From Lytechinus variegatus (lineage: Eukaryota > Echinodermata > Echinoidea > Temnopleuroida > Toxopneustidae), in contig NC_054741.1 of the NCBI RefSeq assembly GCF_018143015.1, positions 42,000,092 through 42,064,091 of the forward strand: a DNA stretch of 64,000 bases, written 5' to 3'. The notes beneath the pieces were generated by a model. That model did no database searches. It had not been told where the DNA came from and saw only the letters and a list, made by a program, of their open reading frames with translations. A program made the translations under genes and the position numbers. Of this stretch, positions 25,869-35,999 are shown one piece after another. How positions within the stretch are numbered: the stretch's first letter is position 1; each line of letters starts with the position of its first letter.

Positions 25869-26249
25869 TTATCTCTCTACTTTCTTCCGTAATCTTGACT
25901 CTGAAGGAGAAGTCGTCATAATGGTAACTGAAGTTGTCTCTGCCATAGAAACAGATGATGATGATGGTGGTGGTGGTGGGGGCATCTGTGGCAATGTTGA
26001 TCCATGTAGGAAAGATAGAGGTGATGCAGCACTAGTAGTAGCAAGGTCAGAAGAGCTACATGTGACTGGTGTTGACACAGCTCCTGTTGATGTACTCACT
26101 ATTGTTGCAGCTGTTGAAGTTCGTGTTGCTGAAGGTGTTGTTGCAGCTGTTGCAGGCGGTGTCAATAAAGATGTTGCCGAAGCTGTTGTATTGTTGGTAC
26201 GGTTGCTAGGGACCATGGTCAGATCCTCAACAAGTTCCCTGAGTTGGCT
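25869..26249 (-). CDS. Terminal exon of an unrecognised host gene
   Basis: The exon opens right after a good acceptor (TTTTGAATCTCTGTAG on the minus strand) in phase 0 and runs 126 codons to a stop. The first part, SQLRELVEDLTMVPSNRTN, reads like the end of a helical or coiled-coil segment. The rest is a low-complexity Ser/Thr/Ala/Pro tail with a PPPPPP-SSSS stretch and a basic end (SRLRKKVER). I do not recognise the protein. A possible first exon lies at 28171-28215; the two would join in phase 0, but a CT-rich tract and a SINE fill the gap and other exons may be missing. The opposite strand is also open but looks like a shadow of this composition. Confidence 0.5.
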   Translation of the reverse strand, partial: SQLRELVEDLTMVPSNRTNNTTASATSLLTPPATAATTPSATRTSTAATIVSTSTGAVSTPVTCSSSDLATTSAASPLSFLHGSTLPQMPPPPPPSSSSVSMAETTSVTIMTTSPSESRLRKKVER

Positions 26250-26529
26250 CTACAGAGATTCAAAACAGAAAGTAATAAAAATTATTATATTTCCCATGTA
26301 TTAGGTTTAACCTTTGAACTTCATAGTATATTGTTTACATTTGCAAAAACATAGATCTTAGTCACTGTGGTAACAAGAGAAATCCAACCCTGATGAAAAC
26401 AAAACAAAAATGGTAGATGTTTGAAAGAAATCGGGTAAGCAATAAAATTCACGGCTGCTAAAATATCAATAACACTATGTAGAGGTGTTGCAGCTCAGTA
26501 GATAAGTATCTGGACTTTGAACCGCAAGG

Positions 26530-26810
26530 TCTGAGTTCCTCCTTTTTCTTGTTCTTTCTTTCCTTCTTCCATTATTTTTTTTTAATTCTCTCTTCACTTA
26601 ATTCTTTCCTTCCACTAGAGTTTCATCCTTTCTTTCATTCTTTATTATTTCTTTCCTTCTCTTTTTCCTTAATCTTTCTTTCATTCTTGGCTATTTCCTT
26701 CATTCCTTCCTGTTTTCATTTTCTTTCTTTCTTTCTTTCTGTCTTTCTTTCCTTTCTTTCTTTCTAACTTTCTTCCTATCTTTCTTCCTTTCTTTCTTTC
26801 TATCTTTCTT
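26530..26810. repeat. CT-rich tract, (CTTT)n-like
   Basis: Nearly pure pyrimidine plus-strand sequence of CTTT, CCTT and CTTTC units. With 27171-27463 it forms one tract split by a SINE. Open frames through it (Phe/Leu/Ser-rich) are by-products. Confidence 0.9.
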
Positions 26811-27162
26811 AATAATAATAATAATATTCTGCATTTATATAGCGCTTAATACATCGGAACGACGTCTCTAAGCGCTTTACAGACATATTATTACCCCGGT
26901 CATCGGATCCTTGCATGCCCGCATACAATGTATGTCCATCTCCACTCCCTGGGGAGCATTCCAACAAGAGTTCCAAGACTAAATTGCTAGGCATACTACA
27001 TATAGGCTTTCACATCCTACCGGGTACCCATTTAACACCTGGGTGGAGAGTGGCAAAGTGTGGATTAACGCCTTGCCAAAGGACGCTAGGCCATGGTGGG
27101 ATTCGAACACACGACCCTCTGATTTCAAGGCGAGAGTCAGAACCGCTACACCACGACGCTTC
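26811..27162 (-). mobile_element. tRNA-derived SINE
   Basis: On the minus strand it begins GCGTCGTGGTGTAGCGGTTC (box A-like) with GTGTTCGAATCCC (box B) about 50 bases on: a tRNA-Ser-like head with CTTGAAA in the anticodon-loop position. A body follows and the tail reads AAGCGCTATATAAATGCAG and then ATT repeats. The tail resembles the end of the CR1/L2-type LINE at 2320-2357, so that LINE group may have mobilised it. It was inserted into a CT-rich microsatellite. Confidence 0.85.
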
Positions 27163-27170
27163 CACTTCCG

Positions 27171-27463
27171 CGCTTCTTTCTTCCTTTCTTTTTCTTTCTT
27201 TCTCTCTTTCTTCCTTCCTTCCTACCTTTCTTTTTTTCTTTCTTTCTTCCTTCCTTCCTTCCGTCCGTCCGTCCGTCCTTCCTTCCTTCCTTCCTTCCTA
27301 CCCTTCTTCCTTTCTTTCTACCCTTCTTCCTTTTTTTTCTACCCTTCTTCCTTTCTTTCTTTCTTTCTTTCTTCCTTCCTTTCTACCTTTCTTCCTTTTT
27401 TTTTTTTTCTTTCTTTCTTTCTTTCTTTCATCCTTCCTTCCTTTCCTTCCTTCTTTAGTTATT
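27171..27463. repeat. CT-rich tract, second half
   Basis: CTTT, CCTT and CCGT units, including GTCCGTCCGTCC near 27263. Continues the tract left of the SINE. Confidence 0.9.
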
Positions 27464-28170
27464 TTCAGTGGTTCCACTTTTTATTTTGTGTCACGGTCAT
27501 ATACAATAGTACATGGAAATACAATAGTACATGGAAATACATAAGAGTGAATATTAATCAAATGGCATATTGACACCGATTTTGGTCATAGCAAGGTTTC
27601 AAATGAGATGGAGTAACAGCATATAAAATCCCATAGAACAAGGTTAAAAACTGCCAGCAGAAAGTATGTCCGGCATGCACTTTTCTCAACATCTCTTGCA
27701 GTTGTGTAAACAAATGATTCCGTCATGACTTTATAGGTAATATATAAAGGGAAATATGCTATTGTGACGATAATTACTTTTTTGCCGCATCTCGTCTGGT
27801 TATATGTGTAGTACATAATTCGGAGCCATGCGAAAATAAACTATGCAATATGTCCTAAAATATGACTCAAATTTCCTCGACTGGGCATGTGCGGCACTCA
27901 TCTGGCATATACAATAATGGATAGCAATATTCCATCGACCACATTTGAAATTTTAATTTGCCACAAACGATCGGAAGTGTTAAAATCTGGTTTCAGTAAA
28001 GGTCAAATTCTTACTTTTTCCACTAATTAAAGGTAAATTGATATAATCTGGCCAAATATCTCAGCGTTATAGTGCTTGGTTATTGATGTCTTGTCATGCG
28101 TACAAATTTCTGTTTGTTTATTAATATAAAAGATGGAAAATTGATTCAATGGATATTCGTAAAATTTCAC
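27464..28170. other. No gene seen; short tandem duplication
   Basis: Near 27503-27541 an 18-bp unit AATACAATAGTACATGGA is present twice. The remainder has no supported feature. Confidence 0.45.
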
Positions 28171-28215
28171 TCCTCGGATTTCTTCACTGAAACTGGCGGC
28201 TTCGAAGGCGGACAT
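28171..28215 (-). CDS. Possible first coding exon, MSAFEAASFSEEIRG
   Basis: On the minus strand an ATG in fair context opens a GC-richer stretch of 15 codons ending at GGA|GTGAAA, a usable donor. It would join in phase 0 to the exon starting at 26249 (…EEIRG then SQLRELV…). The frame stays open beyond the donor for 47 more codons of AT-rich, unconvincing protein. The link to 25869-26249 is speculative. Confidence 0.25.
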
Positions 28216-28537
28216 TCTTAACTGCCGTTCTTCCTCTTGTGCTTCTTTAGAAATGAACAGCTGCTTAAATAAATTTGTTGCCTGTTGGAACTCCAGTCAT
28301 AGAAACTTTTTGGTCATAGGAACTAAAATAACTTTGAAAAAAAATATTACAAGGTACTATAGTTTACGTTTAAAAGAGAGGAAAGGGACAATGGTATATA
28401 AAACCATAGTACTTTCTTTTGAAGCAGTAAAACATTATTCAAGGATTTTTTTCGGGCAAGTGAAATGCATTTTCGGGCAAGTATTTTCCAACTTTTTAGA
28501 AATTCACTTGCCCGAGTGGGCAGCTGCTTCTAAAAAG

Positions 28538-29306
28538 TTATGTAGCACCCTGATAACAGCATGACCAATCAGATGTAATTTGACCTATATTTACTCTTTG
28601 TTGTCTTTGACACAAAAATGAATGAATCCAATTGACACTTTTGTGACTAATGCCAATGTGAACAAGTTTATCAATAAGAACCTTGTGGTTAAAGAGAATG
28701 CCAGTAGTTGCAGTAAACACTGATTTCATGAGAAAGTCTGTAAAACAAGGCTTAGTTGTCAGTATATCATCAAGGATCTAGATCTGGTACAGTTACATAA
28801 AATGAACTTTGTGAAATCTTGAAATCTACGCTGAAAAATGTTCACACTGAAGATCACCAACACAGATAAGCGCATGTGGGACACATGTATAATTATTGCT
28901 CTGAATGTCGGGCCCGACGCTTGACCTGAATCCTGTGCTTATTTGCTGATTTCTCAGCAATTACACAATTTCTTCCAGAATCCTTTGGCACATATGGTGG
29001 TCATTTCATTGGATTCTGTATTAACTCATTTTAATATCGTTACCAAAACTGGCATTTACCTTTAATTCGGTCAAAAGCTTTTTGGAAGTCTACTAGTAAC
29101 ACCCTAATGGCTTGTCTATTAGCATCCGTTTCCTGATACCAGTGATGACGGAGATCAATAAGTGCTATGGTGGTAGAGGAGCTTGGAACGCTCCTGAACT
29201 GATTCTTGTCAAGATTAGGTAAATATTCATTCCAAAGCCATTTATGAATAAAATTCTCAAGAACTTTTCCTAAAACCGGTGTAAACGAAATAGGTCATAC
29301 ACAGCG
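28538..29306 (-). mobile_element. LINE reverse-transcriptase fragment, minus strand
   Basis: Near 29290-29030 the minus strand reads GKVLENFIHKWLW, then DKNQFRSVPSSSTTIAL and RVLLVDFQKAFDRI, the fingers and palm motif A of non-LTR reverse transcriptase (CR1/Daphne-like wording). Near 28650-28550 it reads SVNWIHSFLCQRQQRVNIG, the next RT block. Roughly 300 bases between them (28740-29030) do not fit and may be an insertion or decay. 5' and 3' ends are missing; the copy is dead. Confidence 0.75.
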
Positions 29307-30639
29307 GCGTAAGACGCAGGGGGGACAAGCTGCCCCCCTGGCAGATTTCACTGGGAAAATAAAAAAAAAAGGAAAAAAAAAGAAAAGGGAGGGAGAAAGA
29401 AAGGGAAAGGAAAGGAGCAAAAGGAAAGGGAAAAGTGAAAAGAAAACGAAGATTTTTTTTTAAAAATGGAACAGAAAGGAATACAGGAAGAGGAACGAAA
29501 GAAGAACATTTTAGAAAGAACAAATCATTCCAAAATAGGCATACGTAATACAATAGCATCATGGGAAATATACTAAAAGATGACAAAATGGCAAATGATA
29601 GCGGGAAATGAAGGTAGAATGGAATGAGTCAAAAGCTAAATTGGAAAACAAAGAAAAGTGACAAGAATTTAAACTTAATAACATGACCGGGTTGCCGAGG
29701 ATTTAAAATAAAGAGCGGAAAGAAAGATGGACTGCATACAGCATTGCGCTATAAGCTAGCTAAATTTTATGTGAATATGCTACCGAGGCTTTGCCCCAGA
29801 CCCCAAGCTGTATGGGCTTTTCATCAATAACGTTTAAATGGCTCTATAACGCCCCCCGTAGAGACCCTCCCTACATTAAGCTTTACTTTCAATCAGGAGG
29901 CAGGAGGGGGGGGGGGCTTGGTTCCACACCAAAGAGGAATTAAAAGAAATTATAGGAGACAACGTATAATGAAATGAATGGAAACATTGAAATGTGTTAT
30001 TTGCTGAATATAATGGAAAAATCTATCACAGAATTTAATTTCATTTGGCAATTTTTTCCAGCTTGCTTTGCTCGCTGGAAACTATTTACCAATTTTCCCA
30101 CATTGCTACGTTTTCCCCCCCTCAAAATATTTGGTTCAACTGGGTTGAATAAATGTGTTGTGTAAAAGCTATATCCTGTATGTACCTGCTATTTGATTAA
30201 AAATAGCGGCAATCTGTGAGGTAAAAATGGCTTTGATATCAAGAAGTTCCGGGGCTCGAGACGGACCCCAACCGCAAAGCACTGCCGTATATGAATATGG
30301 AAAGGTTGGGGCCATAGTCCCCAAAACTTATACAACCAAGAAAAGAAACAGAGAAAAGAAAAGCAAAGGAAAAGTGTAGGATATGATTTTATTTACTGAA
30401 TATAATGTCAAAAATATCTCAAAGTAAAATTCTCATGAAAAGGTGATTTTTTCTTGTTCGCTTTGCTCGCTCAGGACTCCTTTTTTTTACTCTATCACGC
30501 TACTGCCGCAAATTATCCTGTTCACAGTGGCGTACAGACCATCAAAAAATGAATGGAAAGAGAGAAGAGTGAAATACATCATTCTCTGGATATCATGCCA
30601 AAATCTATCACGAAATTGGCTTTTGTATTACGGCCCGAT
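29307..30639. other. Degenerate repeat-like sequence, no gene
   Basis: Starts with CAGCGGCGTAAGACGCAGGGGGG followed by GCCCCCCTGG, resembling the tip of a DNA element. A related CACAGTGGCGTACAGACC occurs near 30521. CTTTGCTCGCT occurs near 30067 and 30463, and AAAGAAAAGAAA tracts occur at 29350-29460 and 30340-30375. I see two diverged copies of one repeat but cannot set their limits. Confidence 0.35.
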
Positions 30640-31408
30640 CTAAACTTCCTCGCTCCCGCATCCCCGACACGGAAAGCAACATCCGGGACCGAAGGTGTGC
30701 ACAAAAAAATCCTCTAAGTCTTGAGCAGCAAACCGATAATCCTTCGAGACTTCTTTACTGATCGGTTTAAGCCGCGAGTGTTGCTTATCTAGGCCCCGAA
30801 AGCAGGATTTATACGGAGCATCCATCTTGATCGCAGGACTGACTTCGTCCGATCGACTAAGGGACGAGTTCAGGCGGAAGATTTACTTCTCTCACTCAGT
30901 TTCGCTACTAGTACTGTCTTGAGGGCAGTATTTAGACAAGATCAGGGCTGACTGATGCCTGTTCCCACTCGCCGGAGTATCGCGTTCATGTATGCCAGAA
31001 CTCTCTCGTACCCCTAATGGTGATTGTCCTCGTTCGAATCCCATATGCTGGGCAGCTTGGAGGGAATGCACGGGGCTGCTATTAGAATTTGATGGGGAGA
31101 AATCGCCCCAATCTCTTCTGCGAGATGTAACAGGTCGGTGGTAATCAAATTCCGAATCAGATTCTCCCACAATGGAAAACTCTTTTCTCTACGGCTAGTA
31201 CGAGGCGAGTTATCATTAGCCCCACTCCGCGACCAGTACGAGGCGATCTAGACCTCTCTCTACGTCTAGAATGAGTCGAGTTTTCATTAGCCCGTTGTCT
31301 CGGGCGGCTTTGTCGACTACTTGCCGGGCTGGCGGTAAGCAAGTCCAGAGGGTCGGGGTCGATGGCGGTGCCCGCTGGGGTATGGAAGCAGGAGACCGTC
31401 AAAAACAC
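30640..31408 (-). pseudogene. Unrecognised GC-richer coding-like region
   Basis: Three consecutive minus-strand open stretches (within 31157-31408, 30892-31170 and 30640-30825) share higher GC and Arg/Ser-rich composition (RRRERSRSPRTGRG near 31260). They may be pieces of one broken protein. A Ser/Arg-rich leader of this sort occurs in gag-like proteins of retroelements, but no diagnostic motif is seen, so identity is open. It abuts the palindromic satellite on its right. Confidence 0.3.
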
Positions 31409-31413
31409 GGATA

Positions 31414-31678
31414 TACGTCGTGTCGTAATTCAATTTACTACACGACGTAAATAATTACGTAGTGTAGCAATTCGAATTACTACACGACGTAAATAATTAC
31501 GTAGTGTAGTAATTCGAATTACTACACGACGCAATTCCGAATTACTGCCCAACGATTTAATGTCATTACTTTAAATGAATCAGTGTCGCTACATCAAATG
31601 ATTAAGGTCGTGTAGTAATTCGAATTACTACACTACGTAAATAATTACGTAGTGTAGTAATTCCAATTACTACACTAG
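31414..31678. repeat. Palindromic AT-rich satellite
   Basis: Alternating self-complementary words GTAGTAATTCGAATTACTAC and ACGTAAATAATTACGT recur about three times each, so nearly every segment can pair with its neighbour. A short non-repeat stretch lies at 31540-31600. Confidence 0.85.
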
Positions 31679-32593
31679 AAACATCTAGGCTTACAGTGAG
31701 AACAGACTTGCCTCCAGCATTGAAGGCAACACGCAGTGAGTTGGCCAAAGTTGCATACAAGTTGAGAAAAGAAAAAAGCTGTCTACAAAAATAACGGTTG
31801 TTGGAGCGAAAGTGGTCCTCTTCTACAGAGAAAAAGGTACCAAGAAATGGGAAATACATAAAGAATAGCGGTCCTGCATTCACGGTCTTCATTTCATTTA
31901 CAATTACAGAGAACAAAATTCAAGTTCATTTATTTTATTGAACACAAAATGCTACTGACATTGGAAATGAACACACAACTTTTGATCAGTTGTTTTGATA
32001 CTGATATATATCTGCTCTATATACTGTAATGAATAGATTTTTTCTGCCACATTATGGTTTCTCCCTCCAGTAATATTTGTTAATTTTGTAAACATGTTAA
32101 AGGGGGGGGGGGGGTTTGTTAGTTCCTTTAATGTTTCATGTCTTTGCGTGTTCCTCATGTTAAGCATTCGATCAGTCAGACGTGTGTTAATTTTTTTCAC
32201 ATTTATTAATGTATTTGTTTGTGTACAAGTGTTACACATTTAAAATTTCTTTGTATATAGTTTTTATGTACATAGTTTGCCTTTGCCAAAGATGTTCTTT
32301 TTATAGTTCTCTTGCATCAGCTGAAAGCAAAACAAATTCCAAGTGCTGGAAAACAAGTACTGTTAAGGCAGTTGCTCAATGTATAATTTTGAAATTTACA
32401 TTAGCATTTGTAACGATACTTATGAATGGTGTTCGCAACAGTGGAAAGTTATATTTAGGCTTCTATATGTTACAGGTGCAAGCCAAGGCAATACATCTGA
32501 CACCTGTCGTAAGTACATGTAGGTTGCACGGTTATGTGTTTGTGGATTGGTACATGTACATGTATATCAAAGTTACAGATATGATACCTTGCT
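31679..32593. other. No supported gene; poly-G run
   Basis: AT-rich. A run of 13 G lies at 32102-32114. The 131-codon open frame at 32209-32604 lacks any recognisable domain and may be leader sequence of the LINE that follows. Confidence 0.4.
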
Positions 32594-34482
32594 ATGGGTT
32601 GTGAAACGAGCATTAACTTTTTGTCTCTGAATGTGAGAGGTCTAAGATCAGGGTTTCGGAGGCAGAAGGTATTTAGTTGGTTACGAGAAAAAGAAATAGA
32701 CATTGCTCTCCTACAAGAAACATATAGTTCAGAAGACGTAGAAAGTAGTTGGTCTTCAGAATGGGGCAGTGATGTACTCTTTTGTCACGGATCTCCTCAT
32801 AGTAGTGGGGTCATGATACTTACCAATTCAAAACTAGATTATAAAATCATTTCCAAACATGTTTCAGGTAATGGTAGATATTTGATTTTAAGAATTATTA
32901 TAGATGGCAATGAATTTATAATTTGTAACGTTTATGCACCAACAGCTGATAAGAAACATGAACAAAAAATATTTTTTGATCATTTATTATGTACCTTAAA
33001 TTCTTTTGATGACATTGCGACCACTCCTCTTTTAATTGGGGGCGATTTTAACGTGATTTCAAACATGAATGTTGACAGACAAGGTGGTCATCCAACAACC
33101 TTGCAAGCAGTAATCAGTCAACTTAAAAAATTACAGAGTGATTTAGATGTCATTGATATATGGCGTGTACGTAACCCTATCACGCGTAAATATACTTGGA
33201 AACAATTGCGGCCTTTAATCCAAAGTAGATAAGATATTTGGTTTGTCTCCGAGACCCTGCAGGATTATATTAGTAAGGTAGATATGATACCCGGAGTGGG
33301 TTCTGATCATTTGGCTATTATTTTAGAATTTAAAGTACAAGAAGAAACAAGATGTAATGCTATGAATTGGAAATTTAATAACACCCTATGCGACGATGAA
33401 GTGTTTTGTTCTGAAATGACGAAAAATTAAGATCTGTGGATTAAAGATATTTCACAATTTGATGATATGAGAATAGGTTGGGAATTTCTCAAGTATAATA
33501 TTCGCCTATTTTCGCGTAAATACAGTATTGAAAAGGCACGGAAAAGGAAAGAAAGGCGAAGAGAACTGGAAAACAGGCTAAAAAGGTTGCAGTTTCTGTT
33601 GGATTCCGAGGGTGAAAAGCATGTTGAGGAATATGAAAAGATTGAAAGGGAATATGAGTCTTATTTAGATTATACAACACAGGGCATCATATTAAGGTCT
33701 AAAGCAAATTGGATGGAATTTGGGGAGAAAAATACTAAATTTTTTCTTAATTTAGAGAAAGGCCACAAAAATAAATCATCAATTTTTAAGCTGAAGCAAG
33801 GCAATTCCATACTTACAGATATGAAAAATATTAATTCCGAAATAAAATCATTCTATACACAATTATATAAAAAGCCTAATGTCGACTCGAGGCAAAACTC
33901 CTTATTCTTAGGACAAGAAAATATTCCAAAGTTACCCTCGGATGCCAAGAGTAAATGTGACTTGCCGTTAACGTTAGAGGAATGTACATCATCCCTATTA
34001 CTTATGTCAAAAAACAAGTCACCTGGAAACGACGGTTTAACGGTTGAGTTCTATCGCAAGTTCTGGGGTAAAATTGGACAGCTTTTGGTAGATAATCTCA
34101 ACTACAGTTTTCAACAAGGTCAACTTTCTAGTTCACAAAGACAAGGTTTAATTACACTCATATCAAAGAAAGGTAAAGACAAAATGTTAATTGAAAATTA
34201 CCGACCCATCACTCCAGTGAATGTTGATTTGAAAATTGGTTTTAAAGCTCTTGCAGAAAGATTAAAGAAAGTTCTATCGGATCTGATTCACCCTGATCAG
34301 GTAGCATTTATAAAGGACAGATTTATTATAAAGACGCTCTTTTCTTTTCCGACTTGAAAAATATTCCCGGAATATTATTAAGTTTGGACTTCCAAAAGGC
34401 GTTCGATTCACTAGACCATTCTTTTTTGTTGAACGTCCTCCGATCATTCAATTTTGGAGAAGGATTTTGTCATTTTATTTAA
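32594..34482 (+). mobile_element. Tx1/L1-like LINE, part 1: endonuclease and RT start
   Basis: The start Met is followed by an APE-type endonuclease: SLNVRGLR (residues ~9-16), LQETY (~40), YAPT (~114), GGDFNV (~148), then after a TAA (33230-33232) DIWFVSE and GSDHLAI. A second TAA is at 33428-33430. An RT fingers region follows (MSKNKSPGNDGLTVEFY; LISKKGKDK..ENYRPI), and after a frame change near 34350 SLDFQKAFDSLDH. Wording matches the Tx1 group of L1-type LINEs. No ORF1 is seen upstream. Part 1 is interrupted at 34483 by a MITE. Confidence 0.85.
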
Positions 34483-34978
34483 AGGGGAAGTTCACCCTGA
34501 CAAAAAGTTTATTGTAAAAATAGCAGAAAAAATAATAAAAAATATTACCGAAGGTTTGAGAAAAATTTCATCAAATAATTAAAAAGTTATTAGAAATTCA
34601 ATTATTTGATTTGTGACGTCACATGCGAGCAGCGTTCCTACATAGCGAATGGTAAAAAATCTATGAAATGTCATTTTCTCAGAAAATTGAAAATGGTTTT
34701 CACTGTAACTTTTGTATATCAATAGACAAATCATTTCACACCCGTTCATGAAAAGAAAACAAAATTAAGTCATAAGGAACCATACAAAATTTGAAATTCA
34801 TACATTTTATATTACATAACACATGGGGCAGCTGCTCGTTTATGACGTCACAAATCCAAAATTTTGAACTCTAATAATTTTCTCACTCTTAACGGATTTT
34901 CCTCAAACCTTCACCAATATTTTTTACTATTTTTTCCGCTATTTTTACAACAAAGTTTTCTTCAGGGTGAACTTCCCC
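34483..34978. mobile_element. TTAA-flanked fold-back MITE inside the LINE
   Basis: The tips AGGGGAAGTTCACCCTGA and, inverted, GGGGAAGTTCACCCTGA continue into arms of about 90 bp (TAAAAATAGC, AAATATT, GAAGGTTTGAG blocks). TTAA lies at 34479-34482 and 34979-34982. The LINE RT resumes right after it (KVLYTNLES), so it is an insertion; removing it restores the coding sense to within one base. Two TGACGTCAC-type words lie inside. Non-coding. Confidence 0.85.
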
Positions 34979-35319
34979 TTAAAGTTTTATATACCAATTT
35001 AGAAAGCGCGGTAATGAATCGGGGTCTGTCATCAGGTTTTTTTCCCATTGAAAGAGGTGTTAGGCAGGGGGACCCATTGAGTCCCTATTTATTTGTTTTA
35101 GCTATAGAAACATTTGCTATAAATATTCGTGAAAAAAAGACAATACATGGTTTAAAAATATCTGACAATTTAGAATTGAAATTGTCGATGTACGCGGACG
35201 ACATAACGGTTTTCCTTTCAGACAATATTTCATTTAGACATCTTTTGAATACACTTCAGAATTTCCGAAAGGAATCATCACTCTCTATCAATATTTTCAA
35301 AACAAAGGCAATGTGGATA
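34979..35319 (+). mobile_element. Tx1/L1-like LINE, part 2: RT palm
   Basis: Contains RGVRQGDPLSPYLF (RT block 4) and YADDITVF (catalytic motif C, near 35190-35215), then the segment SLSINIFKTKAMWIG. The frame is open to the TA at 35318-35319, where the 20.7-kb element is inserted; the LINE resumes at 55975. Confidence 0.9.
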
Positions 35320-35336
35320 GGGGCAATTCCACAGGT
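35320..35336 (+). repeat. Left terminal inverted repeat of the giant element
   Basis: GGGGCAATTCCACAGG matches the inverted right end (55960-55974) at 13 of 15 positions. Similarity fades beyond that. Confidence 0.85.
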
Positions 35337-35682
35337 TGGTGGACATGAGCTCAAAAATTCAAATTCAATATTTTCTTGAATTTTTTTAATACTTTAAGTC
35401 CTTCATACATGATAGTTTCAGGAACAAGAAATAAAAAGTTTATTATCTCATGTATACTTTGGAAAGAAATGGTCAAAAGTTGTGTCTTCCATTCTGTACC
35501 AAAATACAAGAAAAATAGTGAAAAATGAAATATGCCTTATTACCATTTTGTTATTGCAACAACATACCACTTTATATGTTTTTGAAGTTTAGAAGAGTCG
35601 AATTACTTAAAATATGCAACAGATTTTCAAGTAAATTTGTAGTACTCATCAAAAATTGAATATTGCAACCTGCTCAGGTGAT

Positions 35683-35880
35683 GTAACGTGAGTAACCGAA
35701 AAAAATGACTTTGTTTTCTGAGAGAAAAATTCTTCACAGTTAATTGGTGGGATTTTAAATTCTCTTCATTCAAACAATCTTTGACACAGTGATGACTATC
35801 AAAATCATTAAAAAGTACAATTTTTTTATAAACATGATGAAGAAAAACTGTAACGTGAGTAACTTTGTAACGTGAGTAAT
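35683..35880 (+). promoter_or_regulatory. Left subterminal repeats GTAACGTGAGTAAC
   Basis: Copies at 35683-35696 and 35850-35863 (exact) and 35867-35880 (last base T). Each is itself a GTAAC-GTGA-GTAAC direct repeat. Subterminal repeats of this sort usually serve as transposase binding sites; that role is inference. Confidence 0.75.
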
Positions 35881-35999
35881 CATCATGTAATGTAACCAGT
35901 AAAAATTATTCAGTTAGGTAACATTTTCTGTGGGATGTCAAGTTTTAAGTCTCATGGTGAGTTATGAAGTTATTTTTGATTAATTAAAAGCAAAATGAG

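Noticed and set aside
26915-27573. Two long plus-strand open frames rich in Phe, Leu and Ser
   Set aside because: They run through a SINE and a CT-rich microsatellite; composition comes from the repeat.
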